A stretch of DNA of 64,000 nucleotides from Ceriagrion tenellum (lineage: Eukaryota > Arthropoda > Insecta > Odonata > Coenagrionidae), in the NCBI GenBank assembly GCA_963169105.1, contig OY720639.1:124517117-124581116 (forward strand), read 5' to 3'. The position numbers and the translations under genes were made by a program. This document shows positions 27,422 to 36,500 of this stretch, in pieces. The notes below the pieces were generated by a model. That model worked only from the letters and a program-made list of their open reading frames with translations. It was not told the DNA's origin and searched no databases. How positions within the stretch are numbered: position 1 is the first letter of the stretch; each line of letters begins with the position of its first letter.

Positions 27422-27567
27422 ATCGCATTACTAGCGTTACCGAATTTTGAGCAAAATTAAACCTTAGAAATGAATAATCTACAAATTATATATATATATA
27501 AAATTTGTAGATTATTCATTTCTAAGGTTTAATTTTGCTCAAAATTCGGTAACGCTAGTAATGCGAT
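27422..27567. repeat. perfect 66-bp inverted repeat (hairpin)
   Basis: The arms 27422-27487 and 27502-27567 are exact reverse complements over all 66 positions, separated by a 14-nt loop made only of A and T (a TA run). There is no internal sequence apart from the loop, and no target-site duplication at the outer edges. The stem is longer than an animal pre-microRNA and comparable in form to endogenous hairpin-RNA precursors. It could also be a snap-back MITE, a template-switch inversion or an assembly artefact. The lack of any mismatch means a recent or a selected origin. Confidence 0.95.
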
Positions 27568-27916
27568 TTTCATGTATCTGCGTTGAGAAGAAATCTGTCA
27601 TTTTAGAATTGATATTTATTCTAGTTGATATATTTTGAATAGTTATTTCATAGTTAATTAATTTATATCTGGTATTTAATTGGTGTATTAAGTTTTGCAC
27701 TTTAAGATAGCATATGTTAATTTGGTCATTTCATTCAATTTTTCTTTCTATTATAAGGTGATTTACTAATGCGTCGTCTTTCCAAAAATTTTTAATAGTT
27801 AATGTATTTTCTTGCAGGTAAATGGCTTCACCGTATCCATCCCCGAGCTCTTTCATCCACGTGGTGACAACTGAAAGACGCTGTGTTCAACAACTCAATG
27901 GTATGGAAACAATAAA

Positions 27917-28104
27917 CAGTGGAACCTGCCACTACTGCTACTTCCCTTAACCGGTCACCTCTCTAAGTGGCCGATTTTTTAGGGAATGGGAAGAATTTTC
28001 CGCATATATAAGCACTGTAAATTCACCCTTTCTTCAGCGGCCACCTTCGAAAGCGGCTGTTATCTTATGGGTCCGGTGGTGGCCGCTAAATGCAGGTTTC
28101 ATTG
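27917..28104. mobile_element. pogo/Tigger-like MITE
   Basis: The left end CAGTGGAACCTGC and the reverse complement of the right end (CAATGAAACCTGC) match at 11 of 13 positions. The right end is followed by TA; the left is preceded by AA, so the TA duplication is imperfect. CAGTG(G/A)AACCT is the usual terminal motif of pogo/Tigger DNA transposons. The interior is about 160 bp, without an open frame, and repeats the motif GTGGCCG/CGGCCAC several times, including near both ends. It is therefore a non-autonomous element needing a transposase from elsewhere. Confidence 0.6.
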
Positions 28105-28570
28105 TACATTTGGTTTTACATATTAATATATGCCATTTAGTCTCGACAAGCTTGATACAAGTATTTTTCACGTCTATATTAAGCTATTTCAATTGACTTT
28201 AACCAATCGCACATGCAATACTGAATTTGTGATTAATGCCTTTGTATTAAACCCCAATTTTCATGTTTTTCGTTCATTGTTCATTGTTCTTTTAAAGATA
28301 ATGAACATTAATGACAACATGCGAATCTTAATTGGTGTGCCAAGTCGTGTTGGCTGGGCAATTCCCTGCTTTCGCGAATAATTTGCACTTGCTTGCTTCA
28401 AATTTGACCGAACGATCCGTGAAAACTGCACGCATTTTTTCGTAACATCGCGCACGGTTAAATAACCGAAATCAAATCGTGTCTCGCTCAAGAAAGGTGT
28501 GGGACTCTAGTCCGTGTGTGTTTTTACTCCGCCGGTAGAGTGTTCCCTAATAAAAACGAGCGACATTTTT
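28105..28570. other. non-coding stretch
   Basis: Nothing was recognised. Overlapping frames of 76-83 codons on opposite strands have no motif. Confidence 0.5.
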
Positions 28571-28870
28571 TTCGCGTTCTCCTAACATTCTGTCCTCTTT
28601 AATTCCACGCGCCTCCCTCTTTCTCTCTTCCTCTCTCTTTCCTCGTCCGATTGTCCCCCGTCCTCTTCTTGTCTTCCCCCCTCTCTATCCTCCGGTATTA
28701 TAATTTTTTTCTCGCTCTTTCCCTCTCTTTCCACCCCCGCCTTATCTTCTCTCTCTCTCATTCCTGAACTGCCCCCACCTTGTTTTCATCCTCTTCGCTT
28801 TTCTCCCCTCGCCCCTCTCCAGCCTACTCCACCCACTCATCCCTTCACCCCCTGCACTTATCCCCCTTCA
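28571..28870 (+). repeat. pyrimidine-rich block
   Basis: A C+T-rich tract on the + strand with CTCTCT and TTCCCTC runs; it belongs to the same recurring class. Confidence 0.65.
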
Positions 28871-29459
28871 AAGTAATGATACGAAGGCAAACTTTTTTCC
28901 ATTGCGAGATTCGAGCATAAAAAATAATAATATTTTTATGAAATTTACCCTATTTATAATAGAAATGTTCAGTAAAAAGTTTCCGCTGAAAAGTTTTTCT
29001 CGTATTTTCTTTTGTGTTTCTATTCTGTTCAATTGGAAGCCATATATTTATGAAAATATTACTAGTAATAATACCCCGGAGGGCGTCCTTGAAGGAGAAA
29101 TAGTGTCTTCATGCTATTGTCGACTATATCATGGCCACGGCCTTTTATGAGTTTTATGAGTTAATTAAGAAATGCTAAGAGGTACTGTGTGTATTCGCGG
29201 AGAAGCTTCCCAATCCTGTGTCGCGATGACATTTATCGCATTGAAGTCAAGATTGGACTGGGTATAAGTGCGGCGATAATTACATTTTTCTTCAAAAAGG
29301 AATTTATGCAAAGGAAAACAATCCAATATCAATATAAAATATTTATTTCTTTTCTCTAAGAAGAAAATATCTTTCAAACGTATGATGTTTAAGAGTTAAT
29401 ATCTCTCTTTTTTTCAAGGGATCCCTTATAAATGATCAATAACCCTCGCCTATTTGTTA

Positions 29460-29581
29460 TATATGGTGTAAAACGTTGTGCAAAATTCCACAGAGAAATA
29501 GTAATACGCCTTGACCGGGATTCGAACCCGGATCCCTCGATTTCCAGCCGAGTGCTGTAGCCAGTTAAGCTACCGAGGCGT
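29460..29581 (-). repeat. well-preserved tRNA-derived SINE
   Basis: On the minus strand the head (29580 to 29507) folds as a cloverleaf. The acceptor is CGCCTCG with CAAGGCG (one mismatch). The anticodon stem CTCGG/TCGAG has loop CTGGAAA (anticodon position GGA), and the T-arm is CCGGG-TTCGAAT-CCCGG. A GGA anticodon would be serine, but there is no long variable arm, so this is not a functional serine tRNA. The tail contains TTTCTCTGTGGAATTTTGCA, shared with the 31.1-kb copy. It is the best guide to the family consensus. It lies head-to-head with the next SINE. Confidence 0.85.
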
Positions 29582-29625
29582 CCTACTCCTCTGTGGATGT
29601 TAGTGACCCTTACGGGACCAGAGGA

Positions 29626-29795
29626 CAGCGCGGTAGTTTAACTGGCTAAAGCACTCAGCCGGAAATCTAGGGATCCTTGTTCGAATCCCGGTCAAGGAGG
29701 ATGATTTTTTTCGGCACAATTGTACATTGCGGGTGACTCCGGAAAAGTGGAACTCCGTAGCTAGTCACGGATACCTAAAAATCTGTGTAAAACGT
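29626..29795 (+). repeat. tRNA-derived SINE with long shared tail
   Basis: The head 29626-29698 parallels the 29.5-kb copy: GCGGTAGTTTAACTGGCTAAA, then CTCAGCCGGAAATCTAG in the anticodon region and TTCGAATCCCGGTCAAGGAG. The tail has GATGATTTTTTTC, CACAATTGTACATTGCGGGTG and GTGGAACTCCGTAGCTAGTC. The same order (with differences) occurs after the head at 31.08-31.19 kb. This shows a defined 3' body of about 90 bp belonging to the family. CTCTGTGG, a normal tail motif, is missing from this copy. Confidence 0.85.
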
Positions 29796-29919
29796 TTTCA
29801 GCAAGTTTTTTTAATAGAATTTTATTAAATAAACTTAAACCCTTCTCAATTGGCCCAAAATTACGCACCTAATAGCAAAAATATTGGAACCGTATGCTAT
29901 TAGTGATTGTAGTCTATCA

Positions 29920-30350
29920 ATGTTCTCTCCTAGTTGCGTCTTCTCGGCCCCTCTGCCACTCACCTTTAAAACCTCCTCCAACGTCGAGCGTCCTTACCAC
30001 CCCTACGCGCCCTACCCTCGCGTCCCTACCACCAACCCTCTTCTCCTCTCCCTTCTCTACTTCCTCCTACTCCACCCACACCGCTTCCTGATACCCTCTC
30101 CTTCGCCCCCTTTCTCGCACCCCCTCACCCCCTTTCTCTTTGTCGTCCGGGGGTTTCCGTACCATTCCGAACATACCCGAACCTACCCTTCCGAAAACCT
30201 CTCCACAAGGCAGAAACCCTTTTTATCCCTCCCCCGTATCCCATCGTTCTTCCCCTACCTCTTTTTTTAATCGCTGTCTCGAACCCACTTCCCCTCCTCT
30301 CCACCCTTAGCCTTCCAGGGTGTTCCCTCCTCCCCTCCTACTATCTCCCG
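29920..30350 (+). repeat. pyrimidine-rich block
   Basis: C+T-rich on the + strand. The 128-codon frame through it is Pro/Ser/Leu-rich low complexity. Confidence 0.65.
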
Positions 30351-30545
30351 AAAAGTAACTCAGGGAATATATTCCCTCTGGAAATAAAGTAATATCCCGT
30401 AGACAACATTAACGCCTACTTACCCCACGATTATTCATACACCTCCGTACGCGGTATGCGCTACACGTCCGTGCCGTCGTAATTTCACGCTTGCACTCTA
30501 CAGTTTCAGGCTTCCCTTCGTGGAAGTTAATGGAATCCATTCTTG

Positions 30546-30719
30546 GAGAATACAATTTCGCACATTTCCACAGAATTTTATGTTGTGTGGTACAACGCGT
30601 TTCACCGACTTGCGGCATCAAACTCCCTGAAGTAAAGCACCTGATGATACCGCAAGTCGGTGAAACGCGTTGCACCACGCAAAATAAAATTCGGTGGAAA
30701 AGTACTAAATTGTATTCTC
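30546..30719. mobile_element. inverted-repeat element with hammerhead-like core
   Basis: The arms 30546-30615 and 30650-30719 are imperfect reverse complements over 70 bp. The inner ends are identical for about 20 bp around CGCGTTTCACCGACTTGCGG; the outer parts have scattered mismatches. The 34-bp spacer ends with CTGATGA. Because both arms contain the same segment, forward and reverse frames through them give related peptides, which is an artefact of symmetry. No target duplication was found. The layout could be two terminal pieces of a Penelope-like element joined in inverted orientation, or a MITE. Confidence 0.8.
30641..30666 (+). ncRNA. hammerhead-ribozyme-like core
   Basis: CTGATGA (30641-30647) is followed by a perfect 4-bp stem ACCG/CGGT (30649-30652 with 30658-30661) with a 5-nt loop CAAGT, and then GAAAC (30662-30666). 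This is the conserved core order of a hammerhead: CUGANGA, stem II, GAAA. One extra T lies between the first box and stem II, and I could not find a stem III that places a cleavable UH after it. It is probably a relic or a variant. The left arm on the minus strand has the same stem and GAAAC, but its box reads TTGATGC. Confidence 0.5.
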
Positions 30720-31017
30720 TCAGTATGGTTTCTAAAACTGCCAACTTATGGCGTGAAGCGCGATGTCCTCGCGATGGAAACCGGAAAGACGGCGAGTCCT
30801 GATGAAGGACTAGTGAAATGCACGATATGAAATTTTTCCATTTTAATGGTTGGGTTTAAATTTTGTTTCCAAATTGACCTTCTTCTTCTTGTCCGCTGCG
30901 AATTCTGGCATGGGCAACTTGGTGAAGATACATCGTTCTCTCTAAAAGTGCTTGTTGATTAGTTTCGTTGGTGCGTAACGGTGTTGGTGCGAATCAGACT
31001 AGAATAAAAAAAATATA

Positions 31018-31190
31018 GTGCGAAATTCCACAGAGAAAAAATCATCCGCTTCGACCGGGTTCGAATTCCGGTTAAGGCGGATGATTTTTTCTCTGTGGAA
31101 TTTCGCACAATTGTGCATTGCGGGTGCCTCCGTTAAAGTGTAACTCCGTGGCTAGTCCCGGATAGCTTAAAATCTGTACAAAAATATACT
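31018..31190 (+). repeat. SINE folded back on itself
   Basis: The right part is a SINE body: B-box/T-arm remnant, GCGGATGATTTTTTCTCTG, then GGAATTTCGCAC, GCATTGCGGGTGCCTCCG and GGCTAGTCCCGGATA up to about 31190. The left part, 31018-31049, is the exact reverse complement of 31077-31108 (32 nt). The normal tRNA-like head is therefore replaced by an inverted copy of the body start. The turning point is the T-arm sequence (ACCGGGTTCGAATTCCGGT), which is itself nearly palindromic. Confidence 0.9.
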
Positions 31191-31224
31191 TCCTAAAGGT
31201 AAATGTACACCCCGATTTCTGTGT

Positions 31225-31725
31225 TTTTCTGTTCTATCCCCTTTTCAACCTTTGCCTTCCCACCTCCCACTTTCCGTCCTTGGTACACGCGCCCTTCCTC
31301 CCCCAGGGCTGATTCCTGTCTCTACGCTCCCCATCTCTCCTGGCGCTTCAATTTTCCCCACCACCTTAACTCCCTCCCCCCCCTCACCCTACTCCCCCAC
31401 CCCATATCTATTATTTCCCCTCTTGTTGGCGCACGCATGTATCCCCTCCCCTCTGTCCCTACCTTTACCCCCTCCTCCCACTCCGATTCCCCCCCCCATT
31501 CTCCCGCCCACCTTTCTCGTCGTCTCCCTTCCCCTCCAAGTCCCCACCCTCTCCTCATACCTCCCCTTTCACGCCTGCCCACCTTGCTCCCTTCCCCTCC
31601 TTACTATATCGCCCCTCGCGAAAGCAGCCCTTACTCAGTCAGCCTGGCGGCTCTCTCAGTCTGCTCGCGGAGTCCGTGTTGCGACCACGTTCTACCCTCC
31701 GGACCTCCGCCGCTGCCAGCCCGCT
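31225..31725 (+). repeat. long pyrimidine-rich block
   Basis: About 500 bp of C+T-rich DNA on the + strand. Frames of 174 and 212 codons in two forward phases are both Pro/Ser/Leu-rich and overlap fully, so neither is credible as a gene. Confidence 0.7.
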
Positions 31726-33350
31726 AGTTTTTTTTTAATTTACACACGCGCCCTTTCGAGTGAGTATGGGAGAGTTTTTCGCCCAACGAACCGTGCTGAG
31801 GCACGCGCCAGACAGTGGGAGGGCAAAAATGTAAAGACTCAGCAGTGTTTTCTTTTCTGTTCTCCATTCCTCGAAAATCCCGGAGAGTGATAGGAACACG
31901 AGACTGCTCCCGCTTCGGACCCGTTATACTTTTCGTCCCTCTCCATTTCATTTTGAGTATTTTTTCTGTGGATGGAGAGAGACATCCTCGTTGGTTTCCC
32001 AAAACTGTGCTCACGTCTTCGAGGGATGAAAGGACTCCGATGTGAGGCTCTTGCGTCCATGCGTCTCGTGTAATCTCCAGCGGTGTAGCGCATTGCCGAA
32101 GCTGCACGTGTCCTCGCCCGCTATATCCCCTGGACTACTCCAGCTTGTGTTCTTAATCCACTTCGGTGTCGAAGCGGCAGCATCCCTCGCAAGAAAGTGT
32201 GATCTTTGGTCATCCGGTACTTATATTTGAAGAATCAGTGCAGACAACTTCTTGTTTCCTTTACAACACCTTTTTATGTCGAATTCTCTGCTGTGAAATT
32301 CACACCGAGGACCTCAGGAAGTGCTACGACATCCAGTCCCCGGAATAAAATCTAGCCTTTCGAATAGTCATATCTGTCTCATAACTCGCATAGATAAACT
32401 TGGGGATAAGATTTTTATATTGCCCAGAAGTATATCATTAGATGTGATTGAATTTATTCAGAATTTAGTGCATATCAGATAGCGATTGAGAGTAGTGAAT
32501 GAAAAGTAAGTTATTTTCAGTTTTACGAAGCCAAAAATAGTAACTTTTGGAGAACTTGTTTTAATTGCCGCAATCAATTAGCACAAAAAAATTCTGTGTA
32601 ATCTGAAATATAGTTTATCAACATAATCATATCATATGTATGTATAGATAACTTAAGAAGATTATTCTAATTACTACCTCCAACGCTCAGAAAATCAGTT
32701 AGAAGGTGTAGTATACCTACAGTGGAGTTAAACTTGTGACAAGAGGAGGAAATATATCTCGTACTGTTCCTGTTGTTGCCAAACTAAACGTCGTAAACAA
32801 GTATCTCCTCTGTCTTGAAGCAGTCCGTATTTTAGGGGCTGGAGAAATCATACGGCGGTTGAGTAAATAGCGAATCCCCTTTTCAGCTCGGTCAAGCGTA
32901 AGCTCCGAATCACGTCTGTCCAGAAGCCTTCCATGTGCCGCACTTTTGTTGTGGAAAGTGAAACCATCTAAAAGTCTGTGCGTGTGCTTGGCAAGATATC
33001 TGAGAAATTCTCCCCCACACTCACCAGAGCATATCCGCCCCCGTAGATTCCTTCGCCCGACTTGCCCGTCGTCGCTGGTTTGCTCTGCGGAAGTGTCCAG
33101 GCGAGGAACACTCACCCCGGCCGAGGGATAACCCAAAACCCGTGGAGCGAGAGCAAATCCTGAAGAGCTAGGGCCCTTTTCCTCCAAAATTTCACCGGTG
33201 TCCTGATCTTAGTGACGCCCCTTACTCCCCACGCATCTGTGATTTTGGATCTTCTGTGAAGACCGGGGAACACGTTGGATTGCCATCCACCTCCGACATT
33301 CCTTGTGGTCTCGGCGGAGCGGAGTTTTCGACCACCGGAGTCGGGTGTCA
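31726..33350. other. GC/CpG-richer interval, unassigned
   Basis: G+C and CpG are higher here than in the flanks, most clearly at 31600-32120 and 33000-33350. A 156-codon minus-strand frame at 32717-33187 and a 79-codon frame at 33112-33351 are open. Their products (mixed composition, Arg/Ser/Gly-rich) match no family I know and there is no flanking coding support. The interval directly precedes a possible promoter at 33351, so a CpG-rich regulatory region is a reasonable inference. Confidence 0.35.
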
Positions 33351-33509
33351 TATAAGGGACGGCGTCGGGAACTCAACGTTTTAAGGGAGAGATTCTTGGC
33401 GTAATCGTTCCAGGCGAATCGCCGATCACGAGAGCGGGATTTCGGAGACTTAGCGCTCGGGGATCACCCCTCCCTCTTCACGCGCGTGACACCTGTCTAT
33501 TATCCGGTG
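33351..33509 (+). promoter_or_regulatory. possible TATA promoter and first exon
   Basis: TATAAGG at 33351-33357 sits in GC-rich sequence. About 24-30 bp downstream is an initiator-like CTCAACG (33372-33378) or the stretch just after it. The following roughly 130 bp stay GC/CpG-rich and end at TATCCG|GTGAGT (junction after 33508), a near-ideal animal splice donor, after which the sequence returns to AT-rich. This is the layout of a promoter with a short non-coding first exon. There is no transcript evidence and no downstream exon was recognised. Confidence 0.3.
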
Positions 33510-36500
33510 AGTTCCTGCATATTTTCTCCTGTGTCCCGGATTGTGCTTTTTAATGATAATTTTCTGGATGACCGACTCAGTCGTAAGGACAGGACTCTAT
33601 TGAAGTAATCGGCGGGTAACTTAGTAACATTCAAACGAGTCGCTCTGTTATATAGAGAATTCCAATGAAATGTTTCTTCCAAAACAAAAATAAATGTTAA
33701 AAGTATACGTACATATCTGTCTGTGGTTGCTAAATATTTTAGCCTAGTAATAGAGAGGATTAAATTCATTTATATAGAATGGCTACTAATTGTTGCTTAC
33801 GGTTGGTTGTGCTTTTATTTTCTGGTATCAGACAGTCGTGACAATAAGTACCTAATGCAATCAATTCATTTTTGCTACCTTAGCAATGGATATTTCCGTA
33901 ATTTTAGATGACTTGTCCTGGGAAACTATTCACTTTAATTTTGCGTCAAACTAGGAAAGAAGTTTAGAAACACTACCCTAGGGATCACGATAGTAAAGGA
34001 TAATTTTAAATTTGGTACCATTTTGACTACAATGACTTAACTTTGAATTCCTGGAGACCAATGTGTTCCACTTGGTTTTGAGGATCCTAAAGATGAAAAA
34101 AAACTCTGAAGTTGATTTTTAGTGCAGCCCAGCGATTAAATTGACAATAAATTCTTGCAGCTTAGCTAACCAAATTCTTTGTGTTTTTTATTTAAAAAAC
34201 ACGGGTGTTGATATCGTGTGCATATTTGTAGTATAATACACTGAGGAATGCCGAAAATCACTGTTGAAGGAGATACTTTTGCATTCCATGCCATGTAAAG
34301 ATGATTTTCTTAACTGTACATAAAGTATAAGAACACCACATCGGTCCGTTTCGTATAGGAATCCCAAGATTGATTGGAACACCAAACGCTAAACCCATCT
34401 ACGCTTTGCATCTACAATTATTGTTTAGATTTCCTGGACAGATGCAATATTTATCTGATTTTCGGGCATATCCTCTCGATGCTCAACGTAAGCGCGTGAC
34501 GTCACTTAGATTGTGACAATCATTACATAATAAATGCAAATGCAAGAAATATCGTGCATCGTACTATCGTAAGTTTTATGCTGTTGCTGTATTTACACAA
34601 GAAGAGTATTTATTTTCAAGTTCAAAAAGATAAATCGCTCACTCACATCTGCCAGAGATGAACATTAATGCCAAAGGCATGCCGTGGAAAGAAATGGAAA
34701 CCCTCACGAATTGTTTCAAAGCATGAAACCCACCCTATCATCAGATGCTGCCCGTAACTGCACGAGATCGTAATACGAACGCGGTTAATTTCTTCCAAAA
34801 TGAGTGCAGAAATACTCTCTATCTTCGGAAACCAACGGGACAAGCGTGTTTATCCGGCGACCGACACCAATTTGGATTAATGAGTCGTGTGCGAACACCG
34901 AGTTGCAGACGTGACGCCGAAGGGAAATGAATGCCCCGATTGGTCGCGTTTATTAGTCGTTAACTGTGATGTGAAAATTAAACGAGAAAGCCGTACGTTT
35001 ATGGAATATAAATTGCAGAAAAAAAGAATCACGTACGGTACATTTTGTACCTCTAGCCATACAAGTTTTTTGTCAACTAATTAGGTGAAAAGTCTCTCCC
35101 TTAAAAAATGCGGTGATGCAAATTCTTTCGGAGAAATAATAGTTGTGTGTATACTATGCGCACATATAAGTAACTTAATAAATTGATCATATGCTAATGA
35201 ATACAAAATCACAAATTTCAATTTAGGAATGCCTATTTTTTTAACAATGACACTTGATGGGATTATTTCTAGGGAAAAAACATGCATGTATATGTTGAAA
35301 TATCAATTAATTCTAATGAACTGTTAATTAATTCAGCGCTTTAACCGCACGGAGCATACAATTTGAGTACCTATAAGAGTAATTGTAGGATTTTCATTAG
35401 TTTGTAGGAGTTTCTTTCATTACTTATTTCTTTAACTTTTATATATTATTCGTAAATCGGTTATTTGTAACACGAATTAAAATAGAAAAAATTTACGGTT
35501 TAATGTTTTACCTGTGTCTAAGTTAACTTAGAAATAATGTCCAATACTTTTTATAAAAGTTAGGAAAGAAATGGTAAAATATGTTCATTAGTGTTGCTAC
35601 ATATTTACTTATCAGTCATATCTTGACTTTTATTGTATAAATGCGAAAAATGACAATTGGTGATCAACCATATGAAATTAGTGCATTACGAGTATCGATT
35701 GGTTTTAACTCACTTTGTAAACGAAGATGTTGTCTTCGTCTGTGTATTTTTTTCTTAAGGCTGAAGTCATACACCCTTCGTTGAATCCAGAGAAATGACA
35801 ACCTAAAGAGCAATACTTAAGTCTACCAATATTTTAATGAGACAATCAGTTTTCTCCGGGGATAGGCGATGTTTGTAGGTGTTTTCCTGTGTTGTATTAA
35901 TTTGATAATCAATGATTAAGAGTTTTCATGATTGCCCTACCACTGTTTCCAGTCATTTTACTTCTGACTTGGAAAGAAAGCGCAAAGAAAATGTTTGATT
36001 GTCCTGACAAGTATGCTTGCAAGTTCCATCTCTCACCTGATTAGTTTTATTTTGGATTTTTGCGTCTTGGTCTGTAAAATGGGCTAAGAATCATAATTAC
36101 TACGAATATTTTGCTTTAATTGATAATGACCGGATAGTTACGTTATCTGTCACTTAAAATTTAGATTCATTAAAAAATGTCGTTCTGCATTATATGTGTT
36201 CTACAGAAGAGGCTTTTTTAAAACATTTTGTTAAATTATATTCTGAATTAGCTACCAAAAGTTGTGGCTGATTATTAGGACATTTCTGTTTTTTAAAACT
36301 CATATATTTGTTCTGCATTCCACGACTTATTAATATAGCGCAAAATAATATACCTATAGTATATCATTTCGATTGAATAGCTAAAGCTTAAGGGAGTGTT
36401 CATTTGATGCTCACGATCCCATCAGGTCTTAAAGGGATGTCTTGGCATTCCAAATACATCTCAACTAGATGGATATAAGTTGTCTCTGACGTTCTTAAAG

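Noticed and set aside
29507..29580. Functional tRNA gene, anticodon GGA
   Set aside because: A serine tRNA needs a long variable arm, there is an acceptor mismatch, and a SINE tail shared with other copies follows directly.
30409..30802. Related peptides on both strands (SPTCGI repeated), suggesting a gene duplication
   Set aside because: They arise because the two arms of the inverted repeat encode the same sequence on opposite strands.
30799..30818. Another CTGATGA ... GAAA pair beside the 30.5-kb element
   Set aside because: The nine bases between the boxes (AGGACTAGT) cannot form a stem II with a loop; the GTCC/GGAC symmetry around the box is likely chance.
31203..31890. Overlapping 174- and 212-codon open frames
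   Set aside because: Both frames are open over the same C+T-rich DNA and give Pro/Ser-rich sequence; there is no domain.
32717..33187. 156-codon minus-strand frame
   Set aside because: Lies in GC-richer DNA where stops are rare; no family resemblance and no flanking coding evidence.
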